A DNA stretch of 64,000 nucleotides, taken from assembly GCF_032884065.1 (NCBI RefSeq), contig NC_088872.1:4526001-4590000 (forward strand), given 5' to 3'. Positions 1-11,639 of this stretch are shown in pieces. Under the pieces are notes generated by a model. It saw only the letters and a list, made by a program, of their open reading frames with translations. It was not told the DNA's origin and made no database searches. This DNA comes from Artemia franciscana (taxonomy: Eukaryota > Arthropoda > Branchiopoda > Anostraca > Artemiidae). Each line of letters begins with the position of its first letter. Position 1 is the first letter of the stretch. A program made the position numbers and the translations under genes.

Positions 1-165
1 AATCCTTTATAATGGCCTCTTCCACCCTATTTAGGAACGACCTTCTTTCTGTTTGGCCTCAGATAGGTTGTTGAAAAGCACAATATTTGGCAATCGGTTA
101 ATCTTCGCCCATAAAACATGACCTATTCATCTTGATCTTTCTTTCATTATATCCCTAGAAAGTAG
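1..165 (-). mobile_element. LINE 3' fragment, runs off the window start
   Basis: On the minus strand this reads as a decayed version of the LINE C-terminus seen at 62748-63055. Shared pieces are the lead-in ACTTTCTAGGG, then MKER, then RLP-I-LF. Both copies begin at about the same point, so the family seems to be truncated at a similar place. Stops are present, so this is not coding now. The window edge cuts the 3' part. Family assignment rests on the better-preserved copy. Confidence 0.55.
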
Positions 166-679
166 GATCAAACCTCATTTTTGTAGTGCTAATTTTTTTT
201 GTTTTTATCCAGTCACTCGAATGGGTAACTAAGACTACCCTCGAACAACTTCTCAGGAGAATATAGAACAACAGTGTTAGGTACACGGGTAGACAATACT
301 GTCAATGTTCAATGGTTTTCTTGCAAGACACTTCTTTTGTGGGAAAGCAAACAGAATACGGTATTAATCATTCATGTGTTCATGATTCGCCGGCAATTAT
401 TGTATTCGTTCTTACTCTACGTCCAATGTATTATGCCGGGGAAACCCTAATTTTTTAAGAGTGGAGGACCCTAAAATTTTGACTGTAACCTTCTATAACA
501 CATTAAATTTTTAAAACTACACGGAAAAGACTTCTATTGAAACTTATAAGATAAGATATTTATTTCAAAAAGATGTCTATCACAAGCCCTCAAAGGGCCG
601 AATTCGGACTTCGGAGTCGACTAACAAAGCAAACAAAGCAAAAAACACTAACACTAATAAAGCACTAACAAAGCAAAAA

Positions 680-837
680 ATAATAATAATAATAATAATA
701 ATATTAATAATGAATAGTCAAATTATGAGTAAAAAAAAAAAAAGAAAAAACGGTCAAACTAAACTTGAACAAATACAATTCAGAAAAAAAGGAAGGGGAC
801 AAAATGATCAAGTAATACGGAAAAGAACAGGAAATAA

Positions 838-927
<90 letters not shown>

Positions 928-963
928 ACAAATTAAAAGGGACACGACAGCGGGGGGGGGGGG
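680..963. repeat. Simple-repeat cluster: (TAA)n, (TA)n, poly-G
   Basis: A short (TAA)n run lies at about 680-710, a pure (TA)n run at about 838-926, and a run of 12 G at 952-963. The open frame across it (710-976) encodes alternating Tyr-Ile from the repeat and is not a gene. Confidence 0.95.
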
Positions 964-1634
964 AAACTTGATATAAAGATAGACAATATTGATTGAGGAA
1001 TAAGGTTGTTATCTTCTTAAAATCATTTTAGCTACTTTTAGACTTTTTTTAAATATTGATTAAGGAATTCTGAATATGGTTAATCTTCTGAAAATTCTAA
1101 AAATGGATTCTCATCAAATGATCTTGAAAAAGAAGCTATTGATGCTGTATGAACCATTTTTATGATTTCATTTTGCTTTTAGAATAAAATCAGTCCATTC
1201 ATTAGCCACAGTTTGTGAGATTATATCAAAAAAGCAGATTTGAAATTTAGATGTATTTATTAGATAGTTTTTTTTTGTGAAAAAGCGATAGAGCCATGGT
1301 AATCCAGCAATTATCCCAGCCATCTAACGGTATCATAATAATTCAACACCAACTCCACATAAGCCACTATTCATTGACAACCTGTCAATTAGGCGTATAG
1401 CAGGGGCTTTTCTCATCTTAAGTACCTTTAAGGAGTGTTTTTCATTTTTTTTTCATTTAATTTCAATAACCTGGCGTTCAAAATAGCAACCAAATTATTT
1501 TCTCTAACCTTTCTCTTTCTGTGCAATGATGAACCAACCCCAAACCCCCCGAAGATACAAAGAAAAGAACTAAAATAAATCAAAATATAAAAACAAATCC
1601 TTTACGAATTCTTCACCATATTTTCTACCTGTAC
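964..1634. other. No gene seen
   Basis: AT-rich intergenic or intronic DNA with stops in all frames. I see no conserved repeat or splice-flanked frame here. Confidence 0.5.
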
Positions 1635-1877
1635 TTAGGAATATAGGTAAAATATCCTAGAATCCTTTCTGTTTTTGTACTTATCTAATGTTAAAACTCT
1701 GTTATGTATGACCAACATTTGCTCTAAATGACCTAAAATGCAAAAGCCGTTTTTGCCACCCTTTAATTGGAAAAAATTTCTTTTCAGCGTACCAATGTTC
1801 TGGGACTCTACATAGTCAGGTAGTGCGTTTCCATTCCAGCTACATTCTGTTGAAGTTCCTCTCATTTTTGTTCCCAA
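1635..1877 (-). mobile_element. LINE ORF2 C-terminal fragment (Jockey/CR1-like)
   Basis: An 80-codon open frame contains WNGNALPDYV followed by NIGTLKRNF. This matches the pattern at the very end of many Jockey/CR1 reverse transcriptases, where W-N-x-LP-x-x-V is followed by a phrase ending F-K-x-x-L. No upstream reverse transcriptase domain is visible, so this would be a 5'-truncated or eroded tail. The match is to a family pattern from memory only. Confidence 0.4.
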
Positions 1878-1879
1878 AA

Positions 1880-3045
1880 ATAGAATCGCCTTGATTTGAG
1901 CTCTAGGTTATTACCGACCGGAAAGTGAGAAAGAAGACGGTGTCACTAAAGCTGGAACTTCTATGGAAGTGTATGAATAAGAACCTTTTATCCTAATCTC
2001 AGGACAGCTGAAAGTGGTTTTGAGATGCAGAGCCGTTCCTAGGGTTGGAGGTGCCGGGAAAAATTAATTAAAGCTCTGGTTATAAGGTAGAGCATAAAAA
2101 TTTGTATCAAAACCGACATTGATAGGTATGATTGACCAAGCACTTCGTATGATTAAAAAAAACGTTAATGAGAATGGTGATGTTATCAGTCACGAGTTTC
2201 AGCAATTTCGAAGAGCGTCTTTCCTGAATAGGGAAGATCTAGTCCCCAGGATGTTGGAAGGAAGAGATCACTGTAACGGCTCACGGAAACCCATTCAAGC
2301 ATTCTTCAGCTGAAATAAGATGCTGGCTTGGGATATCTCATCTTTTCGATTATTGAGGGATATAGCTGGGAAAAACATTGTCCGCCAGCTGAAACATTTA
2401 TAAGTAGGGTTAGAAGACTATATTATTAGATTCAACACCATTACTGGGAGTAAGGAACTGATAGGCCCCATCTACCCGAACCTTGATAGATAGGTCTACT
2501 ATATATGTGATCCCCTTCAGCCCAGTGCTCAGAAAGAAAAGCGAAGAATTGGGTTTGAAAAGTAGAAGACCACAAACAAAATAGAAATAAAAAAAAACGA
2601 TTTTTTGTCAAATTATGTTTTTTTACATATTACTTCAAAGCAAGTATTAAGCTCTCTATTGCAAACATAAGTGAAGTTACCATGTTAACATTTATGAGAA
2701 AATTTTTGTGTCTCATTGGCTCTACGTCTGTTCTTCGGTTGACGATTGCTAGTTAGAAAGACGACCTATTAGCTCCTTCTTCGGTATTTAAATGCATTTT
2801 CTTTCATCGATTGCCTTCTCTGAATCCCATCAAGCGTAGTTTCGCATATCACCGTGGAAAAAGAAAACTATCATAGCTTTTGAATTGAATTTGTTAAAAA
2901 AAAACATAACTATATAGAAAAATCTACAGTGTTTTACATACAGCAAAAACAACAAACACTTCAACTTAGTTTCCCCTGTAAGGCTCTATGGACAAAAAAA
3001 CAGGGGAGAAACGTAAAAAAAAAACTATTAAATACATGATTTTTT
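1880..3045. other. No certain gene; one unassigned short ORF
   Basis: The 64-codon plus frame at 2119-2313 has a fairly even composition but no recognisable motif and no splice context. A 25-bp phrase around GCTAGTTAGAAAGACGACCT (about 2745) recurs in direct orientation at about 3318, suggesting an old duplicated or repeated segment. Confidence 0.35.
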
Positions 3046-3049
3046 CCCC

Positions 3050-3128
3050 ACCGGGTTAGAAGGAGCTAACCCGGTCAGGTTAGCTCGCTCTTTACGCTAA
3101 CCCGGTCGGGTTAGAAAGAGCTAACCCG
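3050..3128. repeat. Cluster of CTAACCCGG inverted repeats
   Basis: ACCGGGTTAG at 3050-3059 pairs perfectly with CTAACCCGGT at 3066-3075 across a 6-nt loop. CGGGTTAG at 3107-3114 pairs with CTAACCCG at 3121-3128, also across a 6-nt loop. A related CTAACCCG/CGGGTTAG pair lies at 3097-3114. The GCTCTTTACGCTAA phrase between them resembles the inner arm of the fold-back family in this window, so this may be a rearranged remnant of it. No function is inferred. Confidence 0.7.
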
Positions 3129-3920
3129 GCCGAGCATGGAGTTCACTCTTCCTGCAAAAAAAAATCAAATACAAGAATGAAAAATGGTTTGAGCTTCTAA
3201 ATGTGATAATTTAGTATACTTTTTTGGATTTCCTCGAACACTTATTACCTTGACATCCTAACCCTCTTGAAGTTCTAGGTTTGCGAGTGATTTTTGTGTA
3301 ATTACCTAGCAACCCGGCGACTGCTAGTTAGAAAGACAACCTACCAGTTGTTATGAGAATGTTCATATATCTGCAAGTGTAGTTTCTTTTGTCTATGGCC
3401 TCCCCCAAGGGCCATCAAGTATATTTCCGTTAATCTTGGTGAAAGAAATACCTTTGAAAAATCGACCCTTAAACCGGCTCCTAAATCTTATCTTGAAATA
3501 TTCTTGCGTAACTTTAGGAATGCTTAGCCTTGTATAGAAACATAGTAAAAGTTAAAAAAATGCCTTCCTTATCTGTTAGTATATCAACATAATTTACGGG
3601 CGTTAACTGGTAATCCTTCTGCTGCGTTGCCGACAAAAGAATTAGAAAGTTCAAAAAATAAATTTTGACCAAAATTCATGGCCAATATCTAAGACGAAAT
3701 AAATTTGAATCTGAATTATTCTTTCATTTCATAGAAATGAATTATCATTTCTTAAAGAGTGTATTTTTCTTACAGTAAAGCTACTTTTATTCAGCCTCCA
3801 ATCTATACAATAGCCAGAAAAAGCCCTCTAACATCACATAGATTTATGCTCACAAGAGAAATAAGGAGTATGCCAGCTCATAATTACCTTACTGACTGTG
3901 CTTGAACTTCATATCATAAT
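3129..3920. other. No gene seen
   Basis: AT-rich with frequent stops. Apart from the direct-repeat phrase at about 3318, which matches 2745, I see nothing structured. Confidence 0.5.
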
Positions 3921-4590
3921 GAACTGTAGGTAAGGAGCGACGCTGCTCGATGCCAACCGAAACTCTAAAAAAAGAGTTTTGTTATCAATGCACATGTCAA
4001 AAGAATTATGCTGATGAATAAATTTATGAGACTCATTAAAGTTTAGTGCTGCCGGTCGAAAGCTACGAGCATGAGAAAATTTGCGCGATTTCCGAAAAAG
4101 GGGAGAAATACCACCTAAAAGTCAAGTGATGGAAATTAAAGTTATTGAAAATCACAAAATCAGATTCAGTGTATCCGAGAACCCTATTTTAGAAGTTAAA
4201 AGCTTCTATCTGCAAAAGCGAGGAATTTTGCAGTTTTGCCAGAAGAAATACCACGGGTGCGTGTTTATTTGACTGTTTGTTCTTTTTTTTCTTTACCCAG
4301 GGGTGATCACATCGAACCAATAGACCTGGAATATCAGGAAAGGACTCATTTGAATGGAAATTAAAAGTTGGAGTGCAAATATACTCCCTCCCATCCCTCG
4401 TTTTTCCTCAAAGTCGTCCGATCAAAATCTTGAGATAGCGATTAGAATAGTTAAAACATCCAGTAAATATGCCTTTGGGAATAAGATGACCCCCTACAAC
4501 CCCTGGAAAAAGGTCTGTTAGTCATGAAGTTTATCCATTACTTATCTATAGTATTTGTAATTGGGATGTATACTGACGCTTGCAGCGATG
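3921..4590 (+). mobile_element. Diverged arm (segment A) of the TAAGGAGCGAC fold-back family
   Basis: It starts GAACTGTAGGTAAGGAGCGAC and then follows the order of landmarks seen in the other arms: CCGAAACTCT, a CCTAAAAGTCA block, AGCTTCTATCTGCAAAA, then CAGGGGTGATC-C-ATCGA and GGAAATTAAAAGTT. It is more diverged than the copies at 5780 and 51310. Noncoding; its 63-codon frame (4081-4272) is accidental. Confidence 0.7.
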
Positions 4591-5779
4591 TATTAAATTT
4601 TCAGTCACTAGTTGCCCCGTAAAAAGATGCATCTCTTTGACGAAACTCCTTGAAGTAAACAAATCCTACAAAGTATATCTATGATTAATTCAAATAATTA
4701 AAACAAAATTACAATTCTACCCAACGGAGAGCAGAGTTCAACGTATCAGCTTTATTCGTAAGTAGCTGGAAAGCAACACAAATATCTTCAGACAAAAATA
4801 AGACGAGTCAAGGAAAAAAGCACAAGACGTAGGAAAAGACACAGCTGAGGCTATCCTAGCGCGAATATAAATCAATCCAAAATTTCGACTAAATTTATCG
4901 TTCGCAAGTCCCCGCATCCCGATCAGGAATAATCTTCAAAACATACTTTTTCATTTACCAACTATTCTTCGGAGTTATTTCAGCCAGTTTTATGCGCAAC
5001 ATAGGGAATTTGGTAGTTGAGTTACTCTATTCTGGTACCGGTACTTAATATCAAAGACAAATAAATCAGATCAGCTATTTTATGTTCTTTTTATCCAATA
5101 CCTAGTTTGAGCATTCAAATATCCTGAATTCAGTGTTTGATAAGTTTGGAGCCAAATAGTTACAAGCAAGCCATGTATTAGGGGAATTCTCTGTTGTCAT
5201 CACATTTTCAAACCAGCAAGGGTGGACTTATAGCTTTCACCGTCCCTATAGTATCAACAGCAAAAAATAAGGCTAAGATATTACCAGGAAATCAGCATTT
5301 TGATAAGCCATCAATGTAGGTCAGGAATAATAAGGGCGCTTGTGTGAACATTACATCCAAACAAGTTTTTCGGGCATGCAACTATGATTCCAGTAATTTT
5401 GATCATTTACCTATAATCCCTACATTGTTCGTTTTTTCAAGTAGAATTTTGTGATTTCTCGAATAAAAAACATTTTTCTTATGTCACAAAAAAGGTCGAC
5501 AACTGATTTTGTCATTGAGAGAATAATTAATCTATTATTTTTATCATTATTGCTGTTTTAATTTTGATGATTTATTACTGTGTCTATTCATATAATTTAG
5601 GATATTTTGTAGAATGAACGTATTAAATATATGAAGGAATGGAACATAAATTACACATACCATACCTTTTAAATATCTTAATGAATAAATGATAATTCTT
5701 ATTTCCCATTAAAAAAAAGACGGTGTTATAATGGAGTACCTAAGAAAGTAGAAAATAATACAATATACATTAGAGAAAC
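4591..5779. other. No gene seen
   Basis: AT-rich unstructured DNA. No frame over 60 codons and no splice-flanked candidate was noticed. Confidence 0.5.
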
Positions 5780-8200
5780 TTACTGTGAAAGTTTCAAGCT
5801 CCTATCTGCAAAAATGTGGAACTTAGTATTTTTTTTTCCCAGAAGACCAATAACAAGTGCGTGCGTATCTATTTGTTGATTTTTTTTCCCAGGGGTGATC
5901 GTATCGACCAAGTGGTCCTAAAATGTCGCAAGAGGGTTCATTCTAACGGAAATTAAAAGTTCTAGTGCCCTTTTTAAGTTACCAAAAAATTGGAGGGCAC
6001 CTAGGGCCCCTCCCACGCTCATTTTCCCCAAATTAACGGATCAAAATTTTGAGATAGCCATTTTCTTCAGCATAGTCGAAAAAACATAATAACTATGTCT
6101 TTGGGACTGACTTACTCCCCCAAGGTCCCTGGGGGAGGGGCTGCAGGTTGCAGACTTTGACCAGTTTTTACATACAGTAATGGTTATTGGGAAGTGTACA
6201 GACCTTTTCGGGGGAATTTTTCGTTTGGGGGAAGGGTCGAGGGGAGGGAGCTACGTGGGAGGATCTTCCCTTGGAGGAATTAGTCATGGGAGAAGAGAAA
6301 TTGCAAGAAGGGGAAGCAGGACTTTCTAGCATTATTTAAAAAAACGAAAAAATAAATATGAAAAAGTTTTTTCAACTGAAAGCAAGGACCAGCATTAAAA
6401 CTTAAAGCGAACAGAGATTATTATGCATATGGGGAGTTCGTCTCCTCCTAAAGACCTCGCTCTTTACACTAAAGTGTCTTTAGTAATTTCAACTTTATTC
6501 TACAGCCTTTGTGATTCAGGGGTCATTCTTAAAGAATTGGCACAAAATTTATTTTAAAATTAAAAAAAAAACCTATTCCGCATATGAAAGAGGTTGGCCC
6601 CTCCTCAACAGCTCGCTCTTTACGGTAAAGTTTAACTCTTTATCATAACTCTACTTTTTAAAACAATAAAAAAAGACTTTAGCGTAAAGAGCGAGGTGTT
6701 GAGGAGACGGAATAATTTCGGTTCGTTTTAAGTTTTAATGTCGCTCCTTAATTGCAGTTAAAGAATTTTTCTTTTTTTTTATTTAATTTTTGAACGTTTT
6801 CGAATTAATACATGTTTTGATTTTTGGCTCAGCGAAAGAATGAATATTTAAAACGAAATTTGCATATTAATATTTTTTGGCTTTCTTATAGTTTTGATTG
6901 GACGATTTTGAAAGAAGGAGTGGGGGAGGAGACCTGGTTGCCCTCTGAATTTTGGTTACTTAAAAATACAACTAGAACTTTTCATTTTTTTTTCACGACC
7001 GTTTTTATTAGTAACAAATATGCGTAACTTACGAATTAACTAACGTAACAAACTTCTATATTTTTATTACGTATAAGAGTGGGTTCCCCGCCTTGTCAAT
7101 ACCTCGCTCTTTACACTAAAGCTTGAATTCAATCCCAATTCTTTAAAAATGACCCCTGAATCACAAAGGCCGTAGAATAAATAGTTGAAATTACTAAAAA
7201 AAATACTTTGGAGTAAAGAGCAAGGTATTGTGGAGAAGATGAACCCCTTTATATATTTAATATTTTCTGTGCGTTTTAAGTTTTAATGCTGCTCCTTACT
7301 TCTAGTTGAAAAACATTTTCTTATTAATTTTCTCATTGTTTGGTTTTTTAATAATACTAGAGCATCCTGCCCACCTTCATGGAAATTCTCTTCCCTTATG
7401 ATAAATTCCTTTATGGAAAGACCCTCCAATGTAACCCCCTTCCCAACCCCAACTCTAAAAATTCCCTCTAAAAACGTCTGTACACTTCGCGATGGCCATT
7501 ACTTCCCCCCCCCCAGCCAAAAATCCCCCTGACAGTGTCTGTAGACTTCCCATTAACCATTGCCATATATAAACAATGGTCAAAGTTTGTAACTTTCAGA
7601 CCCTCCCACGGGGAATGTGGGGGATTAATTCGTCCCCAAAGACATAGTTATAAGGTTTTTCAACAATGCTGAACAGAATGGCTATCTCAAAATTTTTATC
7701 CGGTGACTTTGGGCAAAAATGAGCGTGGGAGGGGACCTAGGTACCCTCCAGTTTTTTCGGTCACTTGAAAAGGATACTAGAACTTTTAATTTTTGTTAGA
7801 ATGAGCCCTCTCGTGATATTCTTGGACTACTGGGTCGATACGATCACCCCGGGGGAAAAAACAAACAAACAAATAAACACACATCTGTGATCTGTCTTGT
7901 GGCAAAAAATACGAAATTCCAAATTTTTGTAGATAGGAGCTTGTAACTTCTACAGTATGGTTGTTGGCTACGCTGAATCTAATGGCGTGGTTTTGGTTAA
8001 GATTCTATGACTCTTAGGGGGTGTTTCCCCTATTTTTGAAAATAAGACAAATTTTCTCAGGCTCGTAACTTTTGATGGGTAAGACTAAACTTGATGAAAT
8101 CAGCATTAAAATTCCATTCTTTTGATGTAACTATTGGTATCAAAATTCCGTTTTTTAGAGTTTCGGTGTGTATTGAGTCGGGTCGCTCCTTACTACAGTT
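5780..8200. mobile_element. Large composite fold-back element (A-B-D-C'-B'-A')
   Basis: Left arm 5780-6370 (AGCTCCTATCTGCAAAAA, CAGGGGTGATCGTATCGA, GGAGGGCACCTAGG) recurs in reverse complement at about 7370-7957. Inside it, half a core repeat (6376-6570) recurs inverted at 7080-7310. A core inverted-repeat unit sits at about 6575-6770, and a central segment at 6780-7060 is in inverted orientation relative to the copy at 52330-52620. The right arm runs on to about 8200, ending GGGTCGCTCCTTACTACAGTT, the family terminus. There is no transposase frame. This is most simply a nested, non-autonomous fold-back transposon, or successive insertions of related ones. Confidence 0.75.
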
Positions 8201-8529
8201 CGTTACCTCGAACTGTTGGATACTAGTCTTCTCTTTGACCTCAATCACTATTATTTATAATCAATTTTGGCTGTATCGTTTTATTTTTGTTTCGATTGTT
8301 GCTTTATTAAATTCCAAGTATTTTGAAGTGAAGTTTGACACCATTTTTTTTCACCTTTCTTCAAAATAATGCCAATCTAGTCTTTATAGCTAAGATTTGA
8401 TTTTAATCTAGATAATATGTTGGTGAGTAACTTCTCACTTTTATAGAATTAGTTTTTGTGACTATAGTTTTTATTTTGAGATCAAGCATTATAAAACAGT
8501 GGTATAACGAGTCTGTCAAGCGCCATAGT

Positions 8530-8680
8530 GGTTTAGAACTATTTCTAGTGATTTTGATATTGCCTAAGAAACGAATTACTAAATCAGCACATAAATTACT
8601 AGACTATTGAAGGAAATCACTAAATTAAACAAACAATCACTAAAATACAGTGATTTTTTTTTTTCATTGAGTGGCAGCCC
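8530..8680 (+). repeat. Dispersed repeat (partner at 19975-20115)
   Basis: The phrase TCAGCACATAAAT-ACTAGA-TATTGAAGGAAATCA is found here and, in reverse complement, at 19975-20115, both flanked by CACTA-rich sequence and a GCAACCC/GCAGCCC end. This is a short interspersed noncoding element of unknown class. Confidence 0.6.
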
Positions 8681-8689
8681 CACACGAAT

Positions 8690-9540
8690 GTAGCCTCACA
8701 TTGATCCAATAGCCAAAATATTGTCAACAAGAGAAGAAGAGGCTTTAGAGACTCGTGTAAGATATACTAGGTTTTCACCGTAAGATAACTTACACTCTAA
8801 AGGACACGGGGCATGCCTATGCACCCTTTTGCTGGCTAGCCGGATGACTGTCCATTACATTAAGATTGAAGTCACCAAGGATCATAAGGGGTACTCGAAG
8901 ATCAAACATTATACTTGACACTGTCAGTAGTTTATTTTGTGGAACCATTTCGGTATACAGGGATAAGAATTCCTTTTTTAACCATGCATTTTTTACTATA
9001 ATTGCAAAGCCATCATATTTTTGTCAAATTCTATATACAAAAAAAATAGTAAATATTGGTATTAATTTTATTTGCAGATTATTCATTCAAAAATGTCTCG
9101 TATACCACAAAGATATCTATGTGTGATTCATGAAGAAAATTTCAACTTGTTCGCTCCTCCAATAACGATTGTTTCAAAACGATATTCTTCGTGCACCAGG
9201 ACTTTTAGGAACTATTTCATAAGAGTTCAAGTATTTATTCCGAAGGACAAGAACAGAAATGGAAATTTTATTCTTATCACAAACTAGAGGTGCCTCAAAA
9301 AAATTATCAAAGATAAGTTCTTTCAAATTTCTCTAACCTTGATACAGATGATCCACGAACCCAATGAACAATATAAATATTTGCAATATCAACACGTATC
9401 TAACAATATAAACACAACACAATATCAATATCAATATAATACAAAATCAACAATATCAACGATATTACAATATCAAATATTTATCTTACACCCTTCTGCC
9501 TTCCCCAAGAAGGGTACTGTTCCTTCTGTCTTCCCCATTT
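8690..9540. other. No gene; low-complexity CAATAT tract
   Basis: Two overlapping plus frames (8866-9126, 9072-9287) have no motif or splice context. At about 9365-9480 the sequence is a degenerate repeat of CAATATCAA and AATATAA words. Confidence 0.4.
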
Positions 9541-9925
9541 GGAATAATGAAAAAAAAGAAATAGTAGACACTCATGGTTTTCTTTGCAAAAAAAAAAAAA
9601 TTATAAATCAAACCAAATAAACTTTTGATCGCAAAAAAGTTCATAGTACCCTGCTAGGGGCCATGAAACAAAACATCACACCAAAAAGGAAAGAACAGAG
9701 GAAATAAAGTTTCCTCAATTATAAGCACAGTGGAATAATGAAAAAAAAAGAAATAGTAGACACTCATGGTTTTCTTTGCAAAAAAAAAAAAAATTATAAA
9801 TCAAACCAAATAAACTTTTGATCGCAAAAAAGTTCATAGTACCCTGCTAGGGGCCATGAAACAAAACATCACACCAAAAAGGAAAGAACAGAGGAAATAA
9901 AGTTTCCTCAATTATAAGCACAGTG
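9541..9925. repeat. Two-copy tandem duplication, unit 191 bp
   Basis: The block beginning GGAATAATGAAAAAA at 9541 restarts at 9732 and is almost identical to its end (ATTATAAGCACAGTG), differing mainly in poly-A length. Near-identity implies a recent duplication or an assembly artefact. Noncoding. Confidence 0.9.
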
Positions 9926-9934
9926 AAGTTAGAT

Positions 9935-10585
9935 GTAGATAAGAGCCAACATATTAACTGGGGTCCAATCTAATTTCATTTCCTCACCGAACTCGTCAAT
10001 GTAGCACACCACCAGAGACTGGAGAAATCCAGGCTTAAAATACTTTCTGTTTAAGTTTATTTTTCTTCATTATAAGAGATAACTGAGTATCTTGAACTGA
10101 TCTGCTAATATCATCTATTAATTATACCTTTGACAAGATCAAGCATCTCTCAACATCAGCTTCTTTTCTAAAAGCTAGGCATCTAGGTTTACTGCTTTGC
10201 AGAATCGTGAATTTATCATTTATGTTGCAAACCCTGAACATAGTAAATTTTACCTTTTGTTAAATGATCTGAAATTCGTACTTTCAGCAATAAGTCAATG
10301 AATTGTGTAAAAATCTTATCTTTTATTGAGCACTTTAACACAACTTTAAGTTGCAATATTATTATTCTGATGTTCAGCATTTTCTAAAATGAACCCTATG
10401 TCCGTAAGTAGCCTGAGGCTAGAATTATCAACAGACTTACTCAATGACACGACTCCCACCTCATCTTTTAGTATTGTAATAGTACTATCACGAGTATCAC
10501 TTGAACATTTAAGTACTGAGTCGAAGAGTATGGGTCATTTAGTTCAACATTAACGCCATCCAGCGTTTGGGGATACTAGCCATTT
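9935..10585 (-). pseudogene. Degraded protein-coding trace, unknown family
   Basis: Reading the minus strand gives several open stretches in changing frames with normal amino-acid composition: one with DSVLKCSSDTRDSTITILKD (about 10510-10390), one with KIFTQFIDLLLKVRISDHLT (about 10330-10230), one with KFTILQSSKPRCLAFRKEAD (about 10215-10135), and one with VVCYIDEFGEEMKLDWTPVN (about 10010-9940). No single frame is intact. I do not recognise the protein. It may be an old gene copy, part of a transposon, or host exons broken by introns; GTATAA after the third stretch could be a donor. Confidence 0.3.
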
Positions 10586-10589
10586 TTTC

Positions 10590-11515
10590 AAGCTTTGTAA
10601 TCGTTTTTCTGTAAGGAACTAAGAATAGACATTTATTAATACAATAAGTTTAGCAGCCATACAAATTAAATTAATTATTCTTATTATTAGGCTGAAAAAA
10701 AAATTCCAACAAACACTAAAAAGCGTTGAGGCTTTTTTGACTTGATCTTATTAACCAAAAATACTATGCATAAATTTGTACAAAGGAGAGACAGAGGCAA
10801 CTCGTTACGTGTCCTTTCATAATAAAGAAAATGAAAAATAAATTAAATTTCAGTAGCTGTCGCAGAGCAGAGAGGAAAAGAAAGAAAGGAGTAAGAAAGA
10901 GAAGAATAAAAAAGAAGAGAAGAGAAAAGCAAACGAAGAAAATATTAACTGACGGAGATAAGGAAGGGATTTACAAACAAAATATAATTATGCTTATTTT
11001 CAACCGAAATATTCATGCTGTGGAAAAAATGAGCTCTTTGTTGGATGTTTGAAAACCATATACCCAAACTAAGGTGAAAACTTTGTTGCAAATCAAGAAT
11101 ATTGAGAAATAAAAAGATGTTTTAGTTCAGATAATTATTCTGTCTTGCTAGGGTGTGTTAAAACATGGTCGAGGATTCTTATTGATTTGTTTTGAACAGT
11201 TTGGAGCCCTCGTAGATGCGAAGGGAAAGTCAACAGCCAAACGTTCATGCAATATTAAAAATAGCCCTCGCCGAAAAAAGCCCTGTTTTGAGTTTTATTT
11301 ACTCTTTTGAGCATTCGGTGAATCTTTCAGCGCAGAAAAATAAATCTTTGCATCCCAAAATTGATGGTTTAAATGCATCTCAGGAGCAAACACTGGGTTT
11401 TCAAAAATACATAAAAAACTCAAAAACTCATAAAGATTCTGGGTCTGTTTTAGGGAAAAGAGCCTACCTTTCTTCGATGATATCAGTGTAGTATCTTATC
11501 TACTGCATAATCATT
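10590..11515. other. No gene supported
   Basis: Plus frames at 10831-11052 (Lys/Arg-rich, from A-rich DNA) and 11216-11491 lack motifs. A phrase CAATATTAAAAATAGCCCTCG at about 11248 is an outlying copy of the 32-bp minisatellite unit that follows. Confidence 0.4.
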
Positions 11516-11630
11516 GCCCTTCACCAGTTCTCACAATATTGAAAATAGCCCTTTACCAGTTTCCACAATATTGAAAATAGCCCTTCGCCAGTTCTCATAA
11601 TCTTGAAAATAGCGCTTCGTGAGTTCCCAC
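11516..11630. repeat. 32-bp minisatellite, about 3.6 units
   Basis: Units start at 11516, 11548, 11580 and 11612 with the pattern GCCCTTCACCAGTTCTCACA followed by ATATTGAAAATA. The units differ by a few substitutions, so this is an old local array. Confidence 0.85.
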
Positions 11631-11639
11631 TTTAGTCAG

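Noticed and set aside
710-976. ORFs of alternating Tyr-Ile at 710, 15940, 15973, 30614, 30798, 39483, 39639 and 44005
   Set aside because: They are translations of (TA)n microsatellites.
11516-11630. CRISPR-like spacing of short repeats
   Set aside because: Units are contiguous 32-bp tandem repeats with no unique spacers, in a eukaryotic context.
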